Shown here: piece by piece, positions 55,755-64,000 of the stretch
Numbering within the stretch: position 1 is the stretch's first letter
Layout of the letters: every line of letters begins with the position of its first letter
Assembly (NCBI GenBank): GCA_963678705.1
Contig: OY783219.1
Span: forward strand, 12,338,001-12,402,000
Reading direction: 5' to 3'
Length of the DNA: 64,000 nt
Source: Panorpa germanica
Taxonomy: Eukaryota > Arthropoda > Insecta > Mecoptera > Panorpidae
Made by a program: the position numbers and the translations under genes
The notes under the pieces: generated by a model
The model's input: only the letters and a program-made list of their open reading frames with translations
Told to the model about the DNA's origin: nothing
The model's database searches: none

Positions 55755-57639
55755 ACATATGCTAGGTTCAAACAGACAAAGTCAGATGGCAGAACACCTG
55801 TACCAATTGAAGTATATTTAGAACCGTTAAGAAAAAAATAATTAAAAATAACCATAACGAACATTGTAGCGCATATGAAACATTAAAAACCATTATACAA
55901 AACCATACCAATGATACTAAAAAATTAGGTAACATGTAACATGTTAAGCTTAGAACCATTAGAACACATAAGAATCAAGACAATTCACCAAAATAATTAA
56001 AGCAATAAAATAGATATAATGGATATATGTAATATAGGAGAGATGATCTTAGTAATTAAAATTTCCTAAAAATTAAATTTAAAAAAAATACCTAGGTTCA
56101 CGGGTGGAATTCTTACGATAACTCATTTTAACCGATATGCGAGTTAACACCGTTTAGGCAGCAAACACAAATTTATCCAACCACCTCTATCCATTCAGCC
56201 CCTTCATATATAATTTAACTGACTAGTTACTAGACTCTCTTTCGATTGACAGATATACGTTGAATGGTAGGTACTACAGTTTTGCTGTTGTAGTTACAGA
56301 CTGCTAACTTCCAATAGGTCGACAAAATCAACACATTGTTTCAGAAAATAACATTTAAATAAAAATATTTTTAAAAACGTCAAATTTAAAATTCATATTT
56401 CAAAAGCAAATAAAATAGAATAAAAGGCCAAAAGTAAATTGAACAAAAAGCAGGTAATCTGCCCTAAAATAGACCAACAAACAATTTCATTTAAGTTACG
56501 GTTGGCCACTGGTTGACCGCAAATTGTTTAACAAACAGACGTTTATTTAGGTAAATAGTCGTTAAAAATCAATCACACCGAAAAGTCGGTCAGGGTCAAC
56601 TCTCCGGTCAAGGGACCACTTAAAGTGCATGGGAAAGTGAGTGGAGAACAATTAAATAACCTTACAGGGAGCTAGGGAAAGGAAGAAAGGACTGGTCAAA
56701 TTAAAAACGCATTATTCAAATTCAATGAGGAAATTGACATTCTGATAAAGGTCTTTTCTTTTTTTATTATAATTTTTTTATTGAATATAAAAGTTGAATG
56801 TGTTTTTTACAATAGTTGATTGATTATATAAAAATGTTATCGTTACAAAAAATTGTTTCAAATAAATCAATAACCTGAATTGATACACATGCATATTAGG
56901 TGACATGTAAATATAAAAAATATGTTTTTGTGCCATATTTTTTTATGAAAGAGTCAGTTTATTTTGAAATAATTAATTCCGTTTTATTAAGTTGGTATGT
57001 TCTTATATATTTAGAAACCGTTTCTAGGTTATGCAGAACTTTTTTGGCAAATATATCCTTCGACAAAGATTCGAATATATCGAATATTCGATATATTTAT
57101 AAGATATTCCTTTGACTCAGAGTCTGTGCGACAGAAATTTATATTCGATGTAGGGTGATTAGTTGGACTACCCCTTTTCATTAGAATAGTCAACTATGAA
57201 ATTAAATTATAATACAGGCCCCTTTTTAACAGTTTGGAGACTTTTTTATTTTGACACCCGAAGCAACTGTATCTATAGCATGTTCTTGGAAAAACTGTCT
57301 ATGTCTGATAAAAAGTAGTTGCTGTTAGAAGAAAAAGCTAACAAACTCCAAAATACCACAGCCTGTGGCGTCTGATTCTAATATATCTACTGCAAATTTG
57401 CAACAGACTCTAATTCTATCCAGTGTAAAACATTACATCAACACGTAATAAAAAAGTGAGAGAAAATACAGATCCTAATACAGAATCTTGTTTTAACGGA
57501 CTGATTGTTTGGAAGAATAATTAAAGGAAATAGGTATTAAAAAAAAAGCATTGCACTAGAGGAACAACTTGAGGATAGAGGCTGGAATAGGAGCTGTATG
57601 GGGGGGGGGTGAGGAGAAAATGTGAACCAGTAAACATTT
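55755..57639. other. No gene recognised; AT palindrome
   Basis: A perfect 24-bp AT-rich palindrome centred on GAATATTC lies at 57074-57097. A G run lies at 57600-57609. No coding content recognised. Confidence 0.5.
57074..57097. repeat. Perfect 24-bp palindrome
   Basis: The half-site AATATATCGAAT is followed directly by its inverse complement. It could be extruded as a cruciform or arise by chance in AT-rich DNA. Confidence 0.8.
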
Positions 57640-57865
57640 TGTAGTCACTTTTACATCATATTGAAGATGGGTATGTTTTTTTTGTCATGAAAGAGTTCAT
57701 TTACAATTCGGTTTCTCAAAATCGTTCATATGAAATGTCTATTTTATCCGTTACAAGTGGTGAAACCAGGTCGAAATACATATGAAGATAAAAGTGATAC
57801 GAACTATAATTGAAGTGGAATAGTGATAGAAACTTCACAAAACAGGACACTTCACCAAAAAGGGC
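57640..57865 (+). repeat. MITE-G relative, copy 3
   Basis: From GTAGTCACTTTTACATCATA through GTCATGAAAGAGTTCATTTA to CACAAAACAGGACACTTCAC it matches 17811-18048 inversely. The left flank AGTAAACATTTTG resembles the family terminus. The right terminus is lost. Confidence 0.75.
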
Positions 57866-57984
57866 CTTTCCTATGAACGACTGAATAGAAAACGAACACG
57901 TTCCAGACAAAAAATTCATGATATGTAATAGAAATTAAGTAGAATTTACTCCAAAATATTTACTGGGTTCGTTCATAACATTTC

Positions 57985-58080
57985 TTTCATCATCTTTATT
58001 TTTTTTCAATTTACTGAATGATCTTTCGACACTAGATGTTGGCAATGTCAGAAACAATATTATTGCAGTATTCTTCAGAA
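57985..58080 (-). pseudogene. hAT transposase dimerisation-domain fragment
   Basis: The minus strand reads FLKNTAIILFLTLPTSSVER followed by SFSKLKKNKDDE. The SSVERSFSKLK motif is the conserved core of the hAT C-terminal (hATC) dimerisation region. Nothing else of the transposase is recognisable on either side. It is not the same hAT type as 35277-35877, whose equivalent text is ETEFSTLSAMK. Confidence 0.65.
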
Positions 58081-58959
58081 AACTCGCTTTTCATGCAAGC
58101 CTACTTTTCAAGAAGTAATTATGAATTTTTAATAGACATTGAAAATTACGATATTCTACGATATTAGACTCTGTTTATGCCTTAACAATTGATGAAAGAA
58201 ACAATTCTTTATTGCACAACATTTCCATACATTATTATCTACAACGCATATTACGCCATTGACGTCACACCAATTTTTCCAAGCATTTGACGTCAAAAGA
58301 ACTGCTAAACAAAAATCTTGTTTCATCTGTCACTTCAGCAGTTCATGAGTTACGTAACGAAACGAGCATCAGCAGAACAGAACGACATGTCGTATTATAG
58401 TATCATAAATATGACACTATCTTCATCTTCACCACCTCTGTCTCCCTCTCATCCACATCTACATCTACTTCTCACCTCGAGCTCAGAGTAACAAGTTGGA
58501 ATGCTGTTTATCATATATTTATCTACAAATAATGATATCGTATTCACGTATTGTTTTGAAATGAGTCGTTGTTGTGTTAGCGCCATTGTTTTATTGTAGG
58601 AGGTCTGCTTCTGTTGCTGTGAGGTATTGCCAGGCATGCAGATAACTCCTGTCCTGCCGTCCTGGATTGTTATTTGTTAGATTACAGAAATATCTTTTTA
58701 AATTAGTAATTGGATCGATTTTGTAAAATTTTAAATTGGTCTTCAATAAACATGTCTTCAATTCTATTAATATACAATTCTATAAATTTTTGTTTTATAT
58801 TATACATATATTTTATTTATGATACTCGTATGATATAGGTATTTATTTAACGTATATGACGCTAGGTTTTACTTTCATTTTACATTAATTCATATAATTA
58901 CATAACATTGTTCAATTCAATTATATATATTATTTTTTTTATATTTATTTACTAATTTG
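58081..58959. other. No gene recognised
   Basis: AT-rich sequence, with a small CATCTACATCTACTTC tandem near 58457. Nothing else recognised. Confidence 0.5.
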
Positions 58960-59059
58960 CCTTGACTTTCTTTCGTCATAGCCACCCAATTCAATTATAA
59001 CTTAAAACTATTGTAGGTGTAAACTTAAACTTCTTATGACATTCTAATACATTTTTATA

Positions 59060-59260
59060 TTAACGATCTGTCTTTTGTTCTCTACTTCCACTTTCTTCTC
59101 CTTCTTTGTCTCATTCTTTTTTACTTTATACTTCATTGCTTTCTTTCTACAGTTCCTATTTTAAATTATTTTGGACTTCTCTTCTACTTATTTCGTTTTT
59201 GTTCCTTTCTTCTCCTTTCCACTTCTTTTCTTCTTTTCTACAGTTCATAACTACTCCTTT
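59060..59260 (-). repeat. Pyrimidine-rich tract, possible LINE family R relic
   Basis: Dense CTTCTTTC-type sequence resembles the antisense Lys/Glu/Arg segment of family R copies, but no motif can be aligned. It may equally be simple low-complexity DNA. Confidence 0.3.
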
Positions 59261-59384
59261 TTTATAAGGAAGTTCCAAAAATGTGTTCTTCTTGTGTCGC
59301 GCTACTTCTTTTCGACTACTGAACTGTCAAGTTTGCAAAAATTCGCACTCCATGCAATATTTTCCAACACATGTAAACTAACTA

Positions 59385-59770
59385 TCATTCCCACTCACTG
59401 TTTTAATTTTGTTTTTAATTTAAATTGTATATTATAGGGCGAAATGCAAAGTCACTCCCTGCACAATTTTTAATTTGGAATTTAATTTGCGTTTTTTTTG
59501 TTTCTTAGAACCTTACAAGATCCAATGTTTCTAAATTAAAAATATTGTATTATATTCTAATCTCTAAAATGTGACAATTTGTTTTTAAAAGTAGTTCAAT
59601 GTTCGTTTTGTCAAAAATTAAAAAGTAAAAAATTATATTTTAGCAATTTTAATTATTCCACATTCAATTTTGTCCAACTGTTAAAAGTTATATTGCCAAC
59701 GACACATGCGCAATAACTAAATTAACTAAACTCAAATTAAAATACGAAAGTAACAAGGTATGCCTATTCT
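59385..59770 (-). repeat. Repeat C, left-end copy
   Basis: It starts with CATTCCCACTCACTGTTTTA, the inverse of the motif that closes the 22.0-kb and 24.6-kb copies. It aligns inversely with 24330-24612 (TGTCACATTTT, ACCTTGTAAGGTTCTAA) and then, in direct orientation, with 22025-22140 (CACATTCAATTTTGTCCAAC). Together the copies suggest a TIR element of at least 600 bp. Confidence 0.65.
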
Positions 59771-60006
59771 ATAAACAGTCAATTACTTTCTTTATCAATT
59801 GTTACTTTTCGCTTTATAAGGCCAACAGTTGTGCACCATACCTAATAGCTACTGGCAGTTTATACCTACATTTGCATATAGTTTTGAATACTGTATACTA
59901 CTACTGTAACAACTTTTTGGCCTGAGTAATATAACTGAAGCGAAAATATTTAGGGCGCAAACTTTTAAACTAAGATAATTGCTTTCCTAAATATGGGTCA
60001 TTTAAC
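59771..60006. other. No gene recognised
   Basis: Nothing recognised. Confidence 0.5.
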
Positions 60007-60261
60007 CAGGGTTCCCCAAACTTTGGAAGAAATAAGAGATCCAGGTTGAAGAAGGAGGCTTTTACGGAGGCATAAGAAAGCTAGAACATCAATGAAGTAA
60101 GTTTTGGAAAATGTTTTTCAAGTCACCGATTTATCAAATAACCCTCGTACTACAAAAGGGTACAATAAATCGACTTTTTTTTTAATATAATTTTTCTACT
60201 AAAGAAACAAATACTATTGTATGCTGAATCCGGCCCGCAGATCTTAGTTTGTTGACCCCTG
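60007..60261. mobile_element. Probable hAT (Charlie-like) remnant
   Basis: The left end CAGGGTTCCCCAAACTTTGG and the inverse of the right end, CAGGGGTCAACAAACTAAGA with GGGCCGGAT following, are of the form seen in many hAT elements. The flanking 8-mers CATTTAAC and TACTATAC do not match, so the target duplication is not supported. Non-coding. Confidence 0.6.
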
Positions 60262-61292
60262 TACTATACAATCATAAAGTAAGTTATATACGCGTATAGT
60301 TAATGTTATTAATTATATTAAAATCATTTTTGTTTTTTGTTTCTGTTGTTTAAGTTTGTTCCCTAGTGTGTACTCGTCCGATGTTCGTGCGTCTGATTGT
60401 GAGCCTTATCAAGAAATTGCTACACAGCCTTATTATGTCTTCAGTTGTAATTTACTTGGAAAATCATGTTTTAAAACGTTCTTGAGTAAAAATATTTATT
60501 AAACGAAGATAACCAGTTATTGAAATGCAGGCGAGTTATAAGGGCGACAAAGAAGGGAGCTGTTTATTGAATACCAGGTTCATAGTAAAATTTATTAGTG
60601 TTAGAATTAGGTCACTGCGGAATAATTCCGCGGAAAAAAACCACGCAGAGTTATTCAGGAGTGGAACCTAAGCTATAGGGTGCTCTCAATTAAAAGGTAA
60701 TAATTATATAACATTCATTTATTAATAATAATCAATGTCAATCGAATATATACTCGTATATTGTGAGGTCTCTCTTATCTCTTAACCGATCTCTATGTGT
60801 CGCAGTTCCAATACCGAGTCTCCAAGTGATGTGTCTAATGTCCCGCGTTGAACGTTCAATTCAAAGTCACTGTAATCCTTGTGTTCGAGAGTTCCTCGGA
60901 CTGTGTAAGTCCTTGAGACACGTGTCTTGGTCCATAAGCCCCGAAACTGTTGCACCAATATCTTTGATGAAGGCAGCTTTATACCTCTGTATGATGTCAT
61001 CTGTACGCCTAGATTGAAGTCATAGTACAGGGAGTATTTATAGAACTAGAAGTAGTTTGTCTCTACAGAAAAAAGTTTCTCTTTATACGCATGTTTGTAT
61101 AAGCGAAGTCCATTTCCTGCATTCACCAAGTTATCAAAAACGCTTTATTTATGAGTTTAAATCAATGAAGACTTCCACAAGAGAATAGGATACCGGGCGG
61201 GAATTCCCGGTAAATCACATAGATTATTAATTTCAGTTTCTCTGACAAATGCAACATTTAGAACCATTTAGAAATTCTAAAGTTAATAAATT
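60262..61292. other. No gene recognised; open GC-richer block
   Basis: 60763-61020 is of balanced composition with frames of 84 (plus) and 72 (minus) codons. I recognise neither product and find no partner in the window. An exon cannot be excluded. Confidence 0.4.
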
Positions 61293-62340
61293 GGGGCTAA
61301 TGATACAGTGGGTGAGAGCATTGATGCCGAACTTTGACTACTGCGACCCTGAGTTCGCAGAACTACATTTTCTAAATTGAGTTGTTATTAAGATAAATGA
61401 AGTATGTACTAAGTGGCGTAGCAAGGTAACCAAGGGCCCCGGTACAAAAAAAAAATCTGGGCCCCTAACTAAACTGTTTAGGTTTTTCAAGTCAGATATA
61501 AATATATATAAATACTAGGTAACGTAAGGTACAAAAGGTACCTTAAAGGTACAAAGCTATTAGTTTATCATCAGCTCTTTATCGTGCACTACATGGCAGA
61601 GCAAAACTACTTACTACATGTATGTGTATGTGTGTCTTGTGTGAGCTTTAATGATCGTTTAGGTGAAGAGTTTAGTATGCTTGGATTTATATTATTGGTA
61701 TTAATCAATAAAACGAAGTAAATCAAAAAAAGTATGCATGTATGTATGTAAAACATTTATTGTACATAAAACATTAATAGTATATTACACACCGAGGGAA
61801 GAAGGTAGGACATTTCAACCCGCGTGTAAAATTGACTCCCTATCCGAAGGCGAGGGTGCCAAACACGCGGACTGGAATATCGTACTTTCTTCACTAGCGG
61901 GTATACTATTTTGCATCAAATTATGTGCACTTATGTCACTCCATCTATCTTATCCAGATCAATTATTATGATGTTTTAATAGTAGACCAAAGGAAATAAA
62001 CATCTGCCTTTTCTGTATATTGTTAGCGATATTACGCTCTAAGACTCTAAGTACAATCCTGCAGCTACTTTTGTTTCAGCTTAATCTCAACATAAACAAC
62101 TCTAGAATACTTAGCGTACTTCTGCCTAAGAGAATTACGTAATAGAATTAGACCCTTTCCTGGTCCATGCTTCCCCCCTCCCTCATGTTCAGCAATAAAT
62201 TTGTACACAACCACCGACTCGCCCATACCTAGCTACGCCAGTGTATGCACTTACATATTAAACGTATTAGGAAGCGGCGTAATTAACACACGAGTATATG
62301 AGACTGTGACAGGTTACACCTGGTTGGTAAAAGCTTGCGG
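61293..62340 (+). repeat. tRNA-derived SINE split by a hAT element
   Basis: The head GGGGCTAATGATACAGTGGG with TGAGAGCATTGATGCCG gives the A-box region. CCTGAGTTCGCAGA is the decayed B-box region, followed by ACATTTTCTAAATTGAGTTG. The body stops at 61410 and resumes at 62252 with TACATATTAAACGTATTAGG and AAGCGGCGTAATTAAC. The interruption is the hAT element at 61411-62243. Confidence 0.75.
61403..62251. mobile_element. 833-bp non-autonomous hAT element with 8-bp target duplication
   Basis: The element at 61411-62243 starts AAGTGGCGTAGCAAGG and ends CTAGCTACGCCAGTG. The usual hAT form is CAGTGGCGTAGC, so the first base has changed. The flanks TATGTACT (61403-61410) and TATGCACT (62244-62251) agree at 7 of 8 bases. 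The GGGCCCC sequence after the left end is typical of the family. A 77-codon frame at 61738-61971 inside has no transposase similarity that I can see. Confidence 0.87.
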
Positions 62341-63089
62341 CTAAGTAAGAAGCGGCAACCCAAACTTTGTAGGTTCTTTACATATATCTCTTTGAAACGA
62401 ATTGTATTTTATCTTTCAAACAATTAAACAAAAATCTTTAAAAAATTTAATTAAAAGTACATGCGGCCATATTTTAATAAGTAAGCCACCAGATCCGTAT
62501 TTCTCTACTATACTAATAAGTACCTATAAAAATTGTATTTTGATTAAAAAATCGATGAACGTAGTAAGAGTAACCACGGTGAAGGATCTCATACTATAAC
62601 AAATTGTTATGATTCCATGTTTTCTAGTTTTGTAGTTAATAATACTACAATGTCTACCGTACGCTCCACCTCCGTTAAGTTCCTTTTTATCTGTTTTTAA
62701 AAGACAAGATGAACCGTTGAGCTGAGCCCAAAGATCCAACCAAAGAGCAAAGAGCATGGTTGAGATGCCCGCAAGAAAATGTTCCTTCTTGCAAAGAATA
62801 AATCCTGGTATTAAGTTTCAATTATAATACCGTGGTGGTTTCTAGAACTTTTGATATTGTTTTGTTTTCTTTTGTGGTGTAACTCGTAGTAAAATAAAAA
62901 CAGACAACAATGTACCGTGTACCGTGTACCGTCATAGCCCGTAATTACAATTGTTGTTTACATTTCTTGACGTATAAACCAGTGGAGTAGGTACGGTATA
63001 GCCAGGGTGCAAAATGCGCACCACGTGTGTGAGCCACGTGGACAAGTAAACTGAAAAAAGTACGGTTTAGAAGGAGAGTATGATCGTTT
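62341..63089. other. No gene recognised
   Basis: A tandem of GTACCGT units lies at 62913-62931. CACGTG occurs at 63022-63027 and 63036-63041. Nothing else recognised. Confidence 0.5.
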
Positions 63090-63780
63090 TGAAAATGATT
63101 TTCTGAAATCTATACTGCAATAATGCGGATAGATAATAAGGTGGAAATAGAAAAAAGGAAAGAAAAAACAGGACAATAAATAAGCTCGTAGCTGGGTTGC
63201 ATAAGGAACATGAAGAGAGAGGAAGTACTAAAACAGGCAGTGAAGGGAAGCAGGAGAAAGAAAGAAGTAGCGAGGAAACAGTTAAACTTCAGTCCAGAAA
63301 AATAGAGGATTTTCGGAAAGGAGATAAGGACAAGAGGTGGATGACGGAGATAGAGACAATAATAAAATAGTAAAGGAAGAGAGTCAAGAATAAATAGTAA
63401 AGTAAGAGAGTCAAGAGGAAATAGTAAAGATAGAGCGTTTATGCATGTAATAGACATAAATGGAGAAGTGAAAACGAAGAGAGAAGGCAGAAAGGATAGT
63501 GAAAAGATAATAGAGGATTTGTCGAGAGGAGACAAGAAAGGCAAGATGTGATAGATGAAGATACAGGCAATAAGGAAGGAGAAGCAGGAAATGGTGTGAA
63601 TAAAGGAGGAGTAGGGGACATGAAGAGAGGGGATCAACAGAAAGTACTATTCGAAGTAGTAATAGTCTAGAATAGTTTAAGTTTAGTTTTTTTAACTTTG
63701 AATTTATATGAAAAGCATTAAGAAATATAATAATGTAGATTGTAAACCCGAAAGGCACACAATTAATATAATAAATAATA
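63090..63780 (+). pseudogene. LINE family R remnant with internal duplication
   Basis: The plus strand is purine-rich. It reads KGDKDKRWMTEIETIIK (63325-63370), aligning with KGDKEGNRWMAEITRRRK of the copy at 30700. The preceding AATAGAGGATTTT and following bases recur about 207 bp downstream (63301 and 63508) in diverged form, as does GAGAGTCAAGA at about 63380 and 63408. The tail CCCGAAAGGCACACAATTAA with ATAATAAATAATA matches the family 3' end. The 175-codon minus-strand frame over this tract is antisense low-complexity, not a gene. Confidence 0.6.
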
Positions 63781-64000
63781 CTGCAATAATGTTGTTTGGG
63801 ACATTGCCGGTAACAATAACTAGTATCAAAGGGTCATTCGGTAACTTGTAAATAATTATAGATTATAAAAAAATATCATGAGCTAAAGTACGAGTAGATT
63901 AAATGAACGTGCCTTATTAGCCATTGTGCATAAGGGGCTTTACATCACACAAACATCTTACTAGTGTGACCCCCTCCCCCTTCCTAGTAACACCTTGTTA
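63781..64000. other. No gene recognised
   Basis: AT-rich sequence up to the window end, closing with a C-rich CCCCCTCCCCCTTCC patch. Confidence 0.5.

Noticed and set aside
60007-60261. Target duplication for the Charlie-like remnant
   Set aside because: The flanking 8-mers CATTTAAC and TACTATAC do not match, so only the termini support the call.
60763-61017. 84-codon frame as a host exon
   Set aside because: No splice sites or protein similarity that I could support; left as an unexplained block.
63110-63637. The longest open frame in the window, 175 codons on the minus strand
   Set aside because: It is a Leu/Ser/Phe/Pro-rich translation of the pyrimidine-rich antisense strand of a LINE remnant. 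The meaningful frame is on the plus strand.

Overview
The window is AT-rich eukaryotic DNA. Its content is that of a large arthropod genome, most probably an insect: hAT, Tc1/mariner, pogo, PIF/Harbinger-like and Mutator-like elements, Helitrons, Jockey-type and RNase H-bearing non-LTR retrotransposons, and a tRNA-derived SINE. I found no convincing host protein-coding exon, no rRNA gene, no functional tRNA gene and no CRISPR array. The window reads as intergenic or deep intronic sequence made of old, broken transposable elements. Open reading frames longer than 60 codons are nearly all antisense shadows of repeats or chance ORFs. The few meaningful reading frames are decayed transposase or reverse-transcriptase ends. 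Species and chromosome cannot be told from this sequence.

Layout. 0-10 kb: an interspersed repeat (473-960), pyrimidine-rich LINE remnants (3126-3560), a TIR element (3997-4509), a Helitron interrupted by a short hAT element (4534-4915), two copies of a 628-bp TIR family here named MITE-A (4991-5584, 6791-7418), a LINE C-terminus (6306-6510), an internally deleted mariner (7873-8458) and a DDE-transposase pseudogene (9120-9760). 10-20 kb: a Helitron inside an exact 234-bp duplication (10773-11006 and 11342-11575), a large TIR element (13016-13760), a MITE-A copy holding a 66-bp LINE insertion (14832-15512), a SINE split by a TA-target MITE (17781-18270), and a pogo/Tigger pseudogene split by MITE-A (19378-20150). 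20-35 kb: an inverted repeat pair (21003/23385), several MITEs, a Mutator-like MITE with a perfect 9-bp target duplication (26384-26570), a cluster of three CACGTG sites (27571-27610), a TIR family (29443-30117), the best-preserved LINE coding remnant (30700-31236), a deleted mariner (32010-32735) and a Jockey end (34484-35012). 35-50 kb: a hAT element with C-terminal transposase (35046-36112), LINE remnants, a PIF/Harbinger-like MITE (41192-41610), a second mariner with the same internal deletion (42430-43240), and a TIR element split by a LINE 3' end (44163-45309). 50-64 kb: a long hairpin (50649-50756), Jockey and other LINE ends on the minus strand, more MITE-A, SINE and hAT remnants, a SINE split by an 833-bp hAT element (61293-62340), and purine-rich LINE remnants (63090-63780).

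The elements do not form a pathway. What is readable is their order of insertion: at least six element-in-element nestings can be read, most with target-site duplications. The strongest results are structural: exact target duplications that assign otherwise anonymous sequences to hAT (8 bp), Mutator-like (9 bp), Harbinger-like (TTA), mariner-like (TA) and LINE (9-14 bp) insertion. I looked for an undescribed functional system and did not find one that the sequence supports. The most useful candidates for follow-up are the MITE-A family, the shared deletion in the two mariners, the exact duplication, the hairpin and the E-box cluster.
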